A stretch of DNA of 64,000 nt from Vibrio coralliilyticus (GCF_024449095.1 NZ_CP024627.1:1488001-1552000), one strand, 5' to 3'. Shown: positions 1 to 9,631, counted from the stretch's first letter. Notes: generated by a model from the letters alone, not told the origin. Program-made: numbers and translations.

Positions 1-60
1 GATGAAGTATTTCACGCAACGCTTAAAACTTTGGAAGAAAAAGCGATGCGCGAAGCATGA
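1..60 (+). CDS. C-terminal end of an unidentified protein (partial)
   Basis: Frame 1 is open from the left edge to a TGA at 58-60 and encodes 19 residues ending in EEKAMREA. The charged, helix-prone tail is all that is visible, so no function can be given. It converges on the glutaredoxin-like gene, with only four bases between the two stop codons. Confidence 0.5.
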   Translation, partial: DEVFHATLKTLEEKAMREA

Positions 61-64
61 TTGA

Positions 65-295
65 TCACTTTGAGTTGTACATCTTTTCGAAATTTTTCGG
101 GTTCCAGCCAATCATATAGCGATCACCAATTTTGAGTACGGGCAAAGAACGAGCGCCGATCGCATCAAGCTCTTTGCGACCGCGTTGCATTTTGGCGTTA
201 GTTAACCTGTAGGCGTACCCTTTTTCATCTAAGTATCGCTGGGCATCTTTACAGTGCGGGCATTTATCCTTCACATATAGGACAAGTCTTTTCAT
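65..295 (-). CDS. glutaredoxin-family protein
   Basis: This 76-residue protein has the thioredoxin-fold pattern of a small glutaredoxin. A first beta strand (LVLYV) leads into a CPHC redox motif at residues 13-16, and a Ser-Leu-Pro-Val stretch near residue 50 corresponds to the cis-proline loop. Proteins of this size use the two cysteines for thiol-disulfide exchange in the cytoplasm. CPHC differs from the CPYC of classical glutaredoxins, so the partner and reductant are uncertain. An AGGA ribosome site lies just upstream of the ATG. The gene is divergent from the metalloprotease gene, so the roughly 110 bases between them must hold both promoters. Confidence 0.85.
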   Translation of the reverse strand: MKRLVLYVKDKCPHCKDAQRYLDEKGYAYRLTNAKMQRGRKELDAIGARSLPVLKIGDRYMIGWNPKNFEKMYNSK

Positions 296-404
296 CGTAA
301 ATTCCTAATCTTGCTTTGCAGCAGAGTGTAATGAAAAGACAGTGAATGGCAAGTGTGATTCGGGTAGACTGGCACACCTTGTTCTTTGCACTGATATTTA
401 CGCT

Positions 405-914
405 ATGAATCCAGTTCGTCGTTACATCCAAGGTTATCCAGAACATATTATTAATCCAGTGACAGAATTGTTGGAAACAGGACAGTTGCAGAAATGGTTT
501 AAGCGTCGTTATCCGGAAAATCACGAGATTAAAAGCGAGAAAGCGCTGTTTGAGTACACAATGGCGATAAAAAATCGCTATATGAAAAAAACATCGCCCA
601 TCAGTAAGGTGGTATACGACAATAAGATTCACCTTATCAACAATGCGTTAGGGCTACATACTTACGTCGCTAAAGTGCACGGCGGTAAAATTAAATCCAA
701 AAATGAAATCCGCATCGCCAGTGTGTTTAGAAATGCCCCTGAACCTTTGCTGAGAATGCTTGTGGTTCATGAGCTTGCACACCTGAAAGAAAAAGACCAT
801 AACAAAGCGTTTTACCAACTTTGCTGCCATATGGAACCTGACTATCACCAACTTGAGCTCGATGCTCGATTATTTATGATATATACCGAGACGGTAGAGA
901 AAACGAATAAGTAA
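405..914 (+). CDS. YgjP-like M48-type metallopeptidase
   Basis: The protein is about 169 residues from the ATG at 405. An upstream in-frame ATG at 342 would add 21 residues that do not look conserved. The key motif is VVHELAHL, an HExxH zinc site, followed by a conserved HNKAFYQLCCHMEPDY segment. This is the arrangement of the YgjP-like (DUF45) metalloprotease family, in which the two histidines and a downstream residue bind zinc. There is no signal peptide, so it should be cytoplasmic. Substrates of the family are poorly known. The gene is followed after eight bases by rlmF and may be co-transcribed with it. Confidence 0.8.
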   Translation: MNPVRRYIQGYPEHIINPVTELLETGQLQKWFKRRYPENHEIKSEKALFEYTMAIKNRYMKKTSPISKVVYDNKIHLINNALGLHTYVAKVHGGKIKSKNEIRIASVFRNAPEPLLRMLVVHELAHLKEKDHNKAFYQLCCHMEPDYHQLELDARLFMIYTETVEKTNK

Positions 915-922
915 ACTGATTT

Positions 923-1963
923 ATGATTGAGCAGAACAAGCGAACAAGCCCGAAATACACAGGCAAGCCGTCAGGAGAAATGAAAGTCACGGTTTTAAAA
1001 GGAAAAGCGGGATTACACCAGCGTAATCTGCATCGAGGTCGCTACGATTTTTCTCAATTAGTGAAAGTGACCCCAGAGTTGAAAAGGCATGTTGTTAAAA
1101 ATCCGAAAGGTGAGGCGTCCATTAACTTCTCTGATCCTGTTGCCGTCAAATTACTCAACAAAGCCTTACTGGTTCATCATTACGGCATTGTCTTTTGGGA
1201 TATTCCCGAGGGTTATCTGTGTCCGCCAATTCCCGGTCGTGCCGACTATATCCACCGCTTAGCCGAGTTGCTAGTGCAAGATAACAAGCAGATAAACCAC
1301 GAAAAAGTCAGGGCACTGGATGTCGGAGTAGGGGCAAATTGTATTTATCCTATCATCGCAGCAACGCAGTACCGATGGCAGTACGTAGGCTCTGATATTG
1401 ATCCGGTTTCTATTGAGAACGCCAATCAGATTGTTGAAAGTAATGCTGAACTCAAACCACTAATAGAGTGCCGTTTGCAAACACAAAGTCGGTATTTCTT
1501 TAAAGGTATCATTCAAAGCGATGAGTATTTTGAGTTAACAACTTGTAACCCGCCATTTCACAGATCCTTACAGGAAGCGCAACAAGGTACGGAACGTAAA
1601 ATTAACAACCTCAACCGCAGTAAGCAGCAACGTGGCTTATACAGAGAAAAAGAGAAATACAAAGCATCACCTATACTTAACTTTGGTGGCCAAAATGCGG
1701 AACTTTGGTGCCCTGGAGGTGAAGCGGCCTTTATCAAGAACCTTGCGTTTGAAAGCCGTGACTTTGCGAAACAAGTATTGTGGTTTTCTACTTTGATTTC
1801 CAAAAAAGAGAACGTACGTTGGATGCGCAAGAACCTCGCTAAAGTTGGTGCGAAAGAGGTACAAATAGTTGAAATGAGTCAAGGGCACAAAGTGAGCCGG
1901 TTTATGGCATGGACGTTTCAAACGCCAGCTGAAAGACAAGGCTGGTACAACTCAAAACAGTAA
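923..1963 (+). CDS. rlmF: 23S rRNA (adenine(1618)-N6)-methyltransferase RlmF
   Basis: The 346-residue protein has the RlmF/YbiN layout. An N-terminal [16 protein letters not shown] segment precedes a class I SAM-binding fold ([14 protein letters not shown], then VGSDIDPVS). The catalytic NPPFH motif is the NPPF/Y signature of N6-adenine methyltransferases. It is followed by the family-specific GTERKINNL stretch. The enzyme methylates A1618 of 23S rRNA. The ATG at 923 has a weak ribosome site. The ATG at 980 has AGGAG only two bases upstream, too close to be ideal, so the start is unsettled. The protein is slightly longer than E. coli RlmF (308 residues). Confidence 0.93.
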   Translation: MIEQNKRTSPKYTGKPSGEMKVTVLKGKAGLHQRNLHRGRYDFSQLVKVTPELKRHVVKNPKGEASINFSDPVAVKLLNKALLVHHYGIVFWDIPEGYLCPPIPGRADYIHRLAELLVQDNKQINHEKVRALDVGVGANCIYPIIAATQYRWQYVGSDIDPVSIENANQIVESNAELKPLIECRLQTQSRYFFKGIIQSDEYFELTTCNPPFHRSLQEAQQGTERKINNLNRSKQQRGLYREKEKYKASPILNFGGQNAELWCPGGEAAFIKNLAFESRDFAKQVLWFSTLISKKENVRWMRKNLAKVGAKEVQIVEMSQGHKVSRFMAWTFQTPAERQGWYNSKQ

Positions 1964-1977
1964 CCAAAGGAGGGCAT

Positions 1978-2172
1978 ATGGATGTCGAAATTTATATGCC
2001 TTGTGAGCCTGAATGGTTTTGCGATGGTTTACTTATTCTCTTTGCCTTCCTGTTTATTGTTGGGCTTTTGGTCTTTGTATTTATCGTTTATAGAGAGTAC
2101 CTCAAAATCCAGCGAGCTTCTCGGATAAAACGCCGGCGTAGTACCCCTTTATCACACCGAAAGAAACGCTAA
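1978..2172 (+). CDS. small single-pass membrane protein of unknown function
   Basis: This 64-residue protein follows rlmF by 14 bases and has a strong AAGGAGG ribosome site, which supports it as a real gene. One hydrophobic segment at about residues 17-38 forms a membrane helix. It is followed by a strongly basic tail rich in Arg and Lys, which should sit in the cytoplasm. An acidic, Cys-containing N-terminus precedes the helix. I do not recognise a family. Confidence 0.65.
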   Translation: MDVEIYMPCEPEWFCDGLLILFAFLFIVGLLVFVFIVYREYLKIQRASRIKRRRSTPLSHRKKR

Positions 2173-2185
2173 GTATGCTTCAATA

Positions 2186-2857
2186 CTATGGTCTGGGGTT
2201 GATTGTTTTTTGGCTCTGCTCTAACTTCATGAGCAAGCGGAGCGAAACATCTCGTACGCCAAATTCTTGGTGAAACGAGTTGATTCGCTGTCGGGCAATG
2301 GCCAATTTTCCATGCTCAATTTCAAGCTTTGCCAAGTTTAGTATTGATTGTGCTCGCTTGGGATCGTGTGCTATCGCTCTTTTGAAGTATGTCATTGCCT
2401 GTATGGTTTGTTCAGCCTTAAGCGAACAAAAAGCGGCACTTTCGTAGCTCGCTGCGACATTGAGGTAATCAGGCTGTTGAATGGCCTTGTCAAACATAGT
2501 CTGCGCTGCGTTATAGCGGGATTGTTTGCAAAGAAAACTACCGTAGTCATGCAGTATCTGCCCATTACTAGGTTGGCTACGAATGGCTTTCTGGTACATC
2601 TCATTCGCTCGTTCGTACTCAGACACATAATCCAAATAATGAGCCATAGCCAGTTGCGCGCGGAAATAGTTCGGTGAATGTACAAGAGCCTTATGTAGAT
2701 TCTCTCGTGCTTTGACCCGCTCCCCACGTTGTAAATAACTTATCCCCAATGCGATTCGAGCATCCGCTTGATGGTTTTTCGCTGAGGTCGATAAAGGGTT
2801 TTTGACGGTGACACAAGCTGATAGTAATAGGCTGGCGAAAAGAAATAGAAAGCGCAT
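2186..2857 (-). CDS. TPR-repeat lipoprotein, PilF/PilW-like
   Basis: A signal peptide ends in a lipobox (LLSAC, Cys at about residue 15), so the mature protein should be an outer-membrane lipoprotein. The rest consists of tetratricopeptide repeats (for example ARIALGISYLQRGERVKARENL and later AMTYFKRAIAHDPKRAQSILNLAKL). The arrangement resembles PilF/PilW, pilotins that help type IV pilus secretins assemble. No pilus genes are nearby, and the classical pilW of this group normally lies beside rlmN and ndk, so it may be a paralogue. It converges on the small membrane protein gene. A short palindrome (AGAAGGACCTTCT, 2870-2882) lies just upstream of the start. Confidence 0.7.
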   Translation of the reverse strand: MRFLFLFASLLLSACVTVKNPLSTSAKNHQADARIALGISYLQRGERVKARENLHKALVHSPNYFRAQLAMAHYLDYVSEYERANEMYQKAIRSQPSNGQILHDYGSFLCKQSRYNAAQTMFDKAIQQPDYLNVAASYESAAFCSLKAEQTIQAMTYFKRAIAHDPKRAQSILNLAKLEIEHGKLAIARQRINSFHQEFGVRDVSLRLLMKLEQSQKTINPRP

Positions 2858-2977
2858 AGTATGGCAAAGAGAAGGACCTTCTTTTGAATGTATTACGTTG
2901 TTTGTCCGGTCACATCAAAATAGGCGTAATCATGCGGCCGATTTAGCAACAACGGCTGAAAATAAAGGGAACAGAGT

Positions 2978-3792
2978 GTGAAAAAACAAGTCATCGGTGC
3001 AGCGGCCTTGAGCTTTTTAGTCGGGCTGTCTATTAAATCGTCTATCGCATCTGAGTTAGACATGAACACTCAGTATGTGGACAGTGGTGTGGCGTATGTT
3101 AAGCAGGGTAACCATGCTAGTCACTATAGGCTGATTTTTATTCATGGATCCCCGGGAATAAAGAAGGCTATGAAGCTTACTTGAAAGACACTTGGTTATT
3201 AGCCAATGCTGAATTGGTTTCAATTGATCGTTTGGGGTACGGTCAGTCTCCTAACCAGCTTATTGCCAATTTAGACGGACAATCCCTATCCATTAAACCT
3301 TTTCTTGCTGAAGACAAAGTTAATATTCTGGTTGGTCATTCTCTAGGTGGGCCTATTGCACTAAATCTCGCACTGATGTTTCCGAATTTGGTTCACGGAA
3401 TGGTATTGATTGCGCCAGCATTTGACCCAACACATGAAGCACCTAAGTGGTACAACAAGCTGGCAGATACGTGGCTGGTTAGTCTTTTTCTTACTGACAG
3501 CTGGAGGAAGTCAAATGGAGAAATGTTGCCTCTTGCTGGAGAGCTTGAAAAGCTCAGTGCTAAGGATTGGAGTCCATTGGATTCAGTGCCCGTGACTTTG
3601 ATTCACGGTGATGAAGATAATATCGCAGCGCCTGAGAATTCGACTTTTGCTATTGAGCGCCTATCTGGAAAAGATAAGAGGTTGGTGGAAGTTAAGGGTG
3701 AGGGGCATTTTATCCTTTGGCAAAATGCCCCTAAAGTTATCAACGAAATCAAACAACTAATCCACGCTTTAGGCCTTAATCATCCTTTGTGA
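2978..3792 (+). pseudogene. alpha/beta hydrolase split by a one-base frameshift
   Basis: Two consecutive reading frames together make one hydrolase of about 271 residues. The first (2978-3184) gives a signal peptide and the strand ending LIFIHGSPG. The second (usable from 3181) continues with the nucleophile elbow GHSLGG, the acid loop HGDEDN and the catalytic GEGHF histidine. All triad residues are therefore present, but in different frames from the oxyanion-hole HG. Adding one C or G to the CCCCGGG run at 3151-3157 restores a continuous HGSPG-NKEGYEAYLKD reading. The break is either a true mutation or a homopolymer sequencing error. The 3' end overlaps the convergent metA stop by 17 bases. 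Confidence 0.8.
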
Positions 3793-4717
3793 AATTGGCT
3801 TCACTAAATTGATCTAAGTCGTAAGGAGTTTGTTGGTATACGCAGTAGTTGAGCCAGTTCGAAAATAGCAAATGACCGTGACTGCGCCAGCTTGCGATGG
3901 GTTTGTTATCTGGATTGTTGTTCGGATAGTAGTTCACAGGAATAGCGGGTTCCATTCCTTCGCCGAGATCACGGATATACTCATTGTGAAGCGTAAATGC
4001 ATCATATTCAGGATGACCCGTCACGAAGACATTTCGCTTGTCTTTCGTCGCGGCTAAATACACTCCTGCGATATCAGAAGTCGCCAGCACATCCAAATCG
4101 GTATGCTCAGCGAGATACTCGGGTGAGAAGTCTGCGTATCGTGAGTGGGGAGCTAAGAAAGTATCATCAAAGCCACGCAATACAGGATGGTACGGTTGAT
4201 GTATCTGATGGTGGTAGACACCAGAAAGTTTCTCTTTCCGAGTGCGCTTGGGTAGGTCATAAAGCAGTTTCAAACCTGCTTGAGCAGCCCAACACACGTA
4301 TAATGTCGAGGTTACGTGCTCTTTCGCCCAACTCATGATGGCTTGTAAGTGCTCCCAATAGATTACGTCTTCGAATTGAACCAGTCCTAATGGGGCTCCT
4401 GTAATGATCAGACCATCGAAATTACGCCCTTTGACCATCTCAAACTGACGATAGAAGTTATCCAAGTGCTCCGTGGGTGTGTTCTTGCTTGGTCTATCAT
4501 CGATACGTAGCAGCTCAATGTCTACTTGAAGCGGGCTATTAGAAAGTAAGCGAAGAAACTGAGTCTCAGTTTCTATCTTCTTCGGCATTAGGTTGAGGAT
4601 CAATACTTTTAGGGGACGAATTTCCTGCGTAGACGCTCGAGATTCGGGCATTATGAAGATATTTTCCTGACGTAATACATCACTAGCAGGTAATTGGTCG
4701 GGGATCTTAATCGGCAC
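3776..4717 (-). CDS. metA: homoserine O-succinyltransferase MetA
   Basis: The 313-residue protein carries out the first committed step of methionine synthesis, acylation of homoserine. The catalytic Cys142 lies in VCWAAQAG, and His235 and Glu237 lie in GHPEYD, at the same numbers as in E. coli. Residue 111 is Gly (GAPLGLVQF). In studied MetA enzymes Gly at this site favours succinyl-CoA and Glu favours acetyl-CoA, so succinyl transfer is inferred. A pair of MetJ boxes lies just upstream of the start. The gene is transcribed alone, convergent with the hydrolase pseudogene and divergent from the P-loop gene. Confidence 0.97.
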   Translation of the reverse strand: MPIKIPDQLPASDVLRQENIFIMPESRASTQEIRPLKVLILNLMPKKIETETQFLRLLSNSPLQVDIELLRIDDRPSKNTPTEHLDNFYRQFEMVKGRNFDGLIITGAPLGLVQFEDVIYWEHLQAIMSWAKEHVTSTLYVCWAAQAGLKLLYDLPKRTRKEKLSGVYHHQIHQPYHPVLRGFDDTFLAPHSRYADFSPEYLAEHTDLDVLATSDIAGVYLAATKDKRNVFVTGHPEYDAFTLHNEYIRDLGEGMEPAIPVNYYPNNNPDNKPIASWRSHGHLLFSNWLNYCVYQQTPYDLDQFSEANFTKDD

Positions 4718-4738
4718 AGCTTTCTCCCTAAGTTTTTT

Positions 4739-4754
4739 GGACGTCTATACATCC
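4739..4754. promoter_or_regulatory. MetJ operator (tandem met boxes) upstream of metA
   Basis: Two adjacent octamers, GGACGTCT and ATACATCC, lie 22 bases upstream of the metA ATG. The MetJ consensus is tandem AGACGTCT. The first box matches 7 of 8 positions and the second about 5 of 8. MetJ binds such pairs with S-adenosylmethionine, so metA should be repressed when methionine is plentiful. Confidence 0.75.
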
Positions 4755-4845
4755 AAACTTAACTCAAACCTAATGAGATGTCGATAGCATTGTTATGCTT
4801 ATTTGCGGTAAAATTTGTGCCTCATTAGTCGAACTATTCATTTCA

Positions 4846-5238
4846 ATGACGCTAAAGCTGACCATTATTCGTGGGTTGCCTGGTTCCGGGAAAAGTACTC
4901 TAGCTCGGACACTGGGTGTGAATCATTATGAAGCGGATATGTACTTCATTGATGCTCAAGGTGATTACATTTTCAGACCAGAAGATATCTCGAAGGCGCA
5001 TGATTGGTGCAAAACAATGACGCGTGAAAGCTTGCTTCAGAAGCAAAGTGTGGTGGTATCTAATACTTTTGTCATGAGATGGGAGATCATACCCTACTAC
5101 AAAATGGCGCAACAGTATGGCGCGGTGTTTGAAATCATCGAATGTAAGCAAGACTATGGCAATATTCACGGTGTTCCTGAAAGCACTATCCTAGAGATGA
5201 AAAAACGGTGGCAAGAATGGCGAAGAGAACCGCTGTAA
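4846..5238 (+). CDS. P-loop ATP-binding protein, kinase-like
   Basis: From the ATG at 4846 the protein is about 130 residues. An N-terminal IIRGLPGSGKST is a clean Walker A motif. It is followed by an EADMYF acidic segment and later VVVSNTF and FEIIEC strands. This fits the small P-loop kinases related to polynucleotide kinase or NEDD4-binding-protein-2 domains, which phosphorylate nucleic acid ends or small molecules. The substrate cannot be told from sequence. The longer frame opening at 4795 adds residues that look like untranslated leader. Its 3' end overlaps the start of the DUF3859 gene, suggesting coupled translation. Confidence 0.75.
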   Translation: MTLKLTIIRGLPGSGKSTLARTLGVNHYEADMYFIDAQGDYIFRPEDISKAHDWCKTMTRESLLQKQSVVVSNTFVMRWEIIPYYKMAQQYGAVFEIIECKQDYGNIHGVPESTILEMKKRWQEWRREPL

Positions 5239-5654
5239 TAGAAATGACCTCTTACGGCGTCTATAGCCAGTGGGATTCAAAATCTAAGCACTTACCTAAA
5301 ATTCAAGACTTCACAACTAACATTCCTGCCGATCAGGATATAGAGTTTGGTTTTATTGTGAATATCAAAAAAGCCAAAGGTCAGGTGATTGAATATTGCA
5401 TTGACCATCCGGGGGTTCTGGGTAAAAAGGGCCAGATATTAGATCCGTTTACTGGGGACATGCATGTCGGGAGTAATGACTGGGATTTTTATCTTGGGGA
5501 TACCATTCAGCTTTTAGACCCTATCAATGGTTATGATTCCAACATTGGTAAATGGCGTATGACCATTGAATTAAATGGCAAAGTGGTTGCGGATAAGACC
5601 TTCGATGTTTACAGCCGAGATGAAGGAGAATTCTGGAAAAGACGAGGGTTTTAG
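5217..5654 (+). CDS. DUF3859-family protein
   Basis: The protein is about 145 residues, starting at the ATG at 5217 inside the last codons of the upstream gene (a GTG at 5208 is an alternative). The start AVIEMTSYGVYSQW and the end TFDVYSRDEGEFWKRRGF look like the DUF3859 family. It appears to be an all-beta protein, with GKWRMTIELNGKVVADKTF as a typical beta hairpin. There is no signal peptide. The function of the family is unknown. Confidence 0.75.
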   Translation: MAKRTAVIEMTSYGVYSQWDSKSKHLPKIQDFTTNIPADQDIEFGFIVNIKKAKGQVIEYCIDHPGVLGKKGQILDPFTGDMHVGSNDWDFYLGDTIQLLDPINGYDSNIGKWRMTIELNGKVVADKTFDVYSRDEGEFWKRRGF

Positions 5655-5667
5655 GCTGTTCCTGTCA

Positions 5668-7164
5668 CTATAGCCAAGATTGTTTAAGTGTCTCTAACTT
5701 CAAGGGTTTGGAAAAGTAGTAACCTTGCAGATAAGATACCTTCATTTCGGCTAAATATTTGACTTGCTCGGGCTCTTCGACGCCTTCTGCAATTATTTTT
5801 ACACCCAGGCGATGGCCAAGTTCAATAATCGTGTTTAGTACAGTGGCATTAACGGTTTCTAAACCAATAGTATCAACAAAGCATTTATCGATTTTCAAAT
5901 AATCAAACTGAGTGCTCTGGATGACTGAGAGAGCTGTGTGACCGGTACCAAAGTCATCAATCGAGATGAGAACGCCGCTCTTTCTCAGCTCGGCAAGCGC
6001 ATCTCGCCCTTTGTCATCAAGTATCTGTCTTTCGGTGACCTCAACTACAAGGCGAATCCCAACCTGTCTAAAGCGGATAGCATAGTGACATAGAGTTGAT
6101 ATATTTTGTGGCTGATGTAGATAGGAGGGAGGAACATTAATACCTAGATGAACATGACGGAATGCAGGTTCTGAACTGAAATCCTCTAATGCCACTTCCA
6201 ATACATAATCAGTAATAGCATCTATGATATTTTCTTGCTCAGCCAGTGGTATAAATAAGTCTGGGCGAACCAAACCTAGTTTAGGGTGTTGCCAGCGAAT
6301 AAGTGCCTCAAAACCACTCAGTTTCTGACTGTCGTCAGCGTCAACAATAGGTTGATAAACGAGGAATAACTCTTTTCTTTTTAAGCCTTTTTTGAGGTCA
6401 TCGACGAGGCTGTCACGGCTTTTTAGACGCGAAAGAACAATATATAAAGCCATTGAAATGAGAAAAGAAATTGGAATGCTGCTTAATGCAGAATAAACAA
6501 CACGTCGATGAATAAATTCGGAGCTCGCTTCAGTCATTAAAGAAAAACCATACTTTGGAGAGGTAGTAATGTAATGAAGAGTATCCGATGTAAAATCTTT
6601 TTCTGCAGGGTAGACTTTTTGACCAAACTTAGCCGTAATAAAACTCAGCTTATCATTTTCAATGTTAGTTAGCCTTGTAAGAAGGTAGTTATTGTCAACG
6701 ATAGCAAAGGCACCACTATTTACGATATTCGGCTCTCTATTCACCACGACCATCGTTCTTTGTTTTGGGTCTTGGTTAATATCGAAAAGAAAGGCGCCAG
6801 ATTTAGCCGTACCATTTTTAAAGGCATAGTTTAAGTCGGTATAAACTTCCCCACGCTTTGAGGAGCAAATAGCGATGCCGTCTTGAATGATGATGAGTTC
6901 TCTTAAGGAACTCTCAAACAGGAGATCTTCACGAATAGCGTCACAACTCTCAGGATGCTTCATTGCTTTAGCATTTTTTTCTTGGAGCTCAGTGATGACA
7001 TCTTCAATTCTATCTTGAAAATTTAAGGCGATGGTTTTCAAGCTATCCGTAATTCCATAATACGCAACGTATTGTGAAACAGGAAAAACAATGCAAAGTG
7101 GAATTAAAATGTAAGCAAGCAGTGATTTAAGTTCTAGTGTTAGAGTTGATACGCTTTGATTCAT
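5668..7164 (-). CDS. CSS-motif EAL-domain cyclic-di-GMP phosphodiesterase
   Basis: The 498-residue protein has a membrane helix at about 12-34, a periplasmic domain with the redox-type CSS motif at residues 100-102 and a partner Cys at 74, and a second helix at about 225-245. The cytoplasmic EAL domain follows from about 260. The EAL motif is at 286-288 (FEALIRW). The metal and catalytic residues are all present in INVPPSYL, VEVTER, DDFGTG, LKIDK, IIAEGVE and LQGYYFSKP. It should therefore be an active phosphodiesterase turning c-di-GMP into pGpG. In known CSS-EAL proteins the periplasmic disulfide state controls activity. It is a single gene. A role in lowering c-di-GMP for the window's LapA-like adhesin is only a guess. 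Confidence 0.92.
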   Translation of the reverse strand: MNQSVSTLTLELKSLLAYILIPLCIVFPVSQYVAYYGITDSLKTIALNFQDRIEDVITELQEKNAKAMKHPESCDAIREDLLFESSLRELIIIQDGIAICSSKRGEVYTDLNYAFKNGTAKSGAFLFDINQDPKQRTMVVVNREPNIVNSGAFAIVDNNYLLTRLTNIENDKLSFITAKFGQKVYPAEKDFTSDTLHYITTSPKYGFSLMTEASSEFIHRRVVYSALSSIPISFLISMALYIVLSRLKSRDSLVDDLKKGLKRKELFLVYQPIVDADDSQKLSGFEALIRWQHPKLGLVRPDLFIPLAEQENIIDAITDYVLEVALEDFSSEPAFRHVHLGINVPPSYLHQPQNISTLCHYAIRFRQVGIRLVVEVTERQILDDKGRDALAELRKSGVLISIDDFGTGHTALSVIQSTQFDYLKIDKCFVDTIGLETVNATVLNTIIELGHRLGVKIIAEGVEEPEQVKYLAEMKVSYLQGYYFSKPLKLETLKQSWL

Positions 7165-7349
7165 TTTAATTATTCTATCCAGTTAACTTATTTGATATTA
7201 ATATATATTGCCGCATAAAAATGTCGAACTGTCCGCAAATTAATCGCAATAACTAAGTTAACTTTTACACCAATTCTGGCTATTCAGCCAATTTTCGCCT
7301 TAGGTGATCTATTTTATTTACCGTTAGATGATAAGTGCTGGTAATCGCT

Positions 7350-8477
7350 TTATTGACAGTATTTTCGATAGCTGTAGAGAGCTAAGCTGATCCATAAGCC
7401 GCTTTGTAACCACAACAGCCCCCATTGAGAAGATATTTGATCCCAACTTGCTCCCATTTGATTTAAGGCAAGAAAGCCCTGAATAGCTGGTGTGCTTGGA
7501 AAAAGTTGTGAGAGCCAGAGGACTGGGGAGGGAATACTGTTTAGTGGCCAGATAAACCCTGCACTGAAGATCAACGGCATTGAGCTGATGAGAACGACTA
7601 GGGTAACAAGTTCTCGTCTTGGCGTTATTGCTCCCAAGCAGATACCGATTGCGCAGGAAGCGAGTAAAAACGGCAATAGCAGGGAGAGGAGTTGAGCACT
7701 AGTTGCAAGTTGACTGATGCCATGCATCGAGAAACTGGCACCAAAATAAAACATGCTCAGAATATAGTAAATGCCTACCAGAACACTAAAGCGGACCAAG
7801 AGTAGTGTGCTCGGCTGGGTGGCACTCCAATAGCCTTTTCCGCTTTTTTGGCTACCAGTCATTAGGCCTGAAGCCATCGCCATCGTCTGCTGTAAAATCA
7901 AAACAAACACAGCTGGAACAACATAGTCAATGTAGCCCATACGTGGGTTGAAGGTCGGCTTAAGGTTCAGTTTGGTTGCGCTATATTGTTCACTGGCTAA
8001 AGCCATTGGAGTCCCATCCAGGAGTAATCGAGTAACTTTTGTTTGGGCGGCTAAGGTTCCCCCAGCTTGTGCAAGGCCTTCAACGACGGTTCCGTAGACA
8101 AGAAAATAGGAGGCATCCCCTGCGAAAGAGAGAGTCGGGCTAGCACCCATTAATAGGTCTTTATAAAAATGCTCAGGAATCACAAGAAAGCCGCTGATTT
8201 TACCATCAATAAAGGCTTGTTGAGCAGACTCGATTGCGTAATCACGTTGTACGACTTTGACCTGTGGCGTTGCATCCACCATTCTCTCAAGCTTGTAACT
8301 AGTCTGGCTACGATCAAGGTTGACAATACTGATGGGTTGTTCCCTTGGCGTTTGGTGGTTGTAGGGAAGAGGGTACAGAAACGAATAGAACAGTACACCA
8401 CCAAACACAGTAAGTGTCACGATAGGGTTACTCAACAAAGCTTTAACTTCGGCAGAAAGTACATCTGTTATTCTCAT
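7350..8477 (-). CDS. ABC-2 type permease (YhhJ-like), export operon
   Basis: About 375 residues from the ATG at 8477, which overlaps the stop of the upstream permease gene (ATGA-type coupling). A longer frame to 8537 is unlikely. The protein has one N-terminal membrane helix (LTVFGGVLFYSFLYPLPY), a large periplasmic domain (about 40-190) with a SIVNLDRSQTSYKLER segment, and five C-terminal helices. This is the ABC-2 (YhhJ/YhiH) permease architecture. It is probably an inner-membrane half of a drug or hydrophobic-molecule exporter with the HlyD and TolC proteins of the same operon. No ATP-binding subunit is encoded nearby. Confidence 0.85.
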   Translation of the reverse strand: MRITDVLSAEVKALLSNPIVTLTVFGGVLFYSFLYPLPYNHQTPREQPISIVNLDRSQTSYKLERMVDATPQVKVVQRDYAIESAQQAFIDGKISGFLVIPEHFYKDLLMGASPTLSFAGDASYFLVYGTVVEGLAQAGGTLAAQTKVTRLLLDGTPMALASEQYSATKLNLKPTFNPRMGYIDYVVPAVFVLILQQTMAMASGLMTGSQKSGKGYWSATQPSTLLLVRFSVLVGIYYILSMFYFGASFSMHGISQLATSAQLLSLLLPFLLASCAIGICLGAITPRRELVTLVVLISSMPLIFSAGFIWPLNSIPSPVLWLSQLFPSTPAIQGFLALNQMGASWDQISSQWGLLWLQSGLWISLALYSYRKYCQ

Positions 8478-9631
8478 TGCGCCTCCACTTGGCTTTGTCT
8501 TGTGTTGAATAAATGTTTTCGAATTAGCAAAGCACACATTAAGGCTGGGAGTAAGTAGCCTAACATGGGTAGCAGGTGAGGTAAGGCATCATAAACACTT
8601 TGACCATAACTGACTTGGCTTACCTGAACCTCGATATAATGACTAATAGGTAACAAGCTGCGCCAAGCTTGTGCGAGGTGGTTCATGTCTGTCACTGGAA
8701 AAGTAATGCCCATGAAGGCGAAGCTGGGGGCAGTGAAAGCGCCAGCAAAACTCATGGCGCGAGCTGGGTCGAGAGTTAAAAAGAAGAAGAAGCTGCCCAT
8801 AACAACACAAGCGAAAACAGTGATGATTTGCGCGAATATCAACACAGCATAACTACCGCTCATTGGCCATTTGAAGCCCATGTAAAACCAGTATAGGAAG
8901 GCCAAGCCTTGTACTATAAATATGGGGAAGTAAGGAAGCAGAGTTTTTAAGCACTCTGTGGTGCTGTTATTTCCCAACCAACGTACTAAGCCTCTATTTC
9001 TATGATTTGCGGCCAGTATTAAAATGGTCGAAACCACAATGATGATTTGCCACAAGGCAGGCACAATTGCAGAGACCAAAAACTGCGCGTAATTGGCGTT
9101 TTTGTTGAATAAAGGTGTAATTTGGGTTTTTACTGGCAGTGCTGCTCCCAGCGCTTGATCTATGGAGTGTCCTCCTTCTAATAACACTTTCTTAGTGTCG
9201 ATTTGGGCATTGAATGTTGACTGTGCTTGCACCAAGGCTGAGCTGATAAGTTTTCCAATCAATATTGTCTGGCTGTTATAAAACGCGCTCACCTGTGGAG
9301 GAATACCCTGATAAATACTCTTATCAAAATCCGTCGGAATAACGACATAGGCGAAAACCTTGCTGGTCACGAGTGCATTTTTGGCCTCGGCAATATCGGT
9401 AAAGTTCCGAGTCACTTTTAAAGTTGATGTCGCATCGTAATAGTGACTCAGTTGGCGGGAAAGTTGACTATGAGATAAGTTAACAATGCCAATAGGTAAG
9501 TCTCGTGCCAGCCCTTGTGAAAAAATCGCCCAAATTGAGATGACGAGAGCAATAGGTATCCATGTAAGACAGGACAACAACCATTTATCGCGCCTGATGA
9601 TGGTCCACTGAGTGGAAAACAGATCGTTCAT
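8474..9631 (-). CDS. ABC-2 type permease, export operon
   Basis: A 385-residue paralogue of the next gene with the same layout: an N-terminal helix (LTWIPIALVISIWAIF), a periplasmic domain starting IGIVNLSHSQLSRQL, and five C-terminal helices. The two permeases probably pair in the membrane. The stop overlaps the downstream permease start by a few bases, and only one base separates this gene from the upstream HlyD gene, so all are in one operon. Like its partner it has no ATP-binding domain. Confidence 0.85.
   Translation of the reverse strand: MNDLFSTQWTIIRRDKWLLSCLTWIPIALVISIWAIFSQGLARDLPIGIVNLSHSQLSRQLSHYYDATSTLKVTRNFTDIAEAKNALVTSKVFAYVVIPTDFDKSIYQGIPPQVSAFYNSQTILIGKLISSALVQAQSTFNAQIDTKKVLLEGGHSIDQALGAALPVKTQITPLFNKNANYAQFLVSAIVPALWQIIIVVSTILILAANHRNRGLVRWLGNNSTTECLKTLLPYFPIFIVQGLAFLYWFYMGFKWPMSGSYAVLIFAQIITVFACVVMGSFFFFLTLDPARAMSFAGAFTAPSFAFMGITFPVTDMNHLAQAWRSLLPISHYIEVQVSQVSYGQSVYDALPHLLPMLGYLLPALMCALLIRKHLFNTRQSQVEAQ

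Noticed and set aside
3147-3157. GGATCCCCGGG resembles part of a cloning-vector polylinker next to the hydrolase frameshift
   Set aside because: The bases on both sides encode a normal hydrolase (HGSPG then NKEGYEAY), so the match is chance codon use, not vector sequence.
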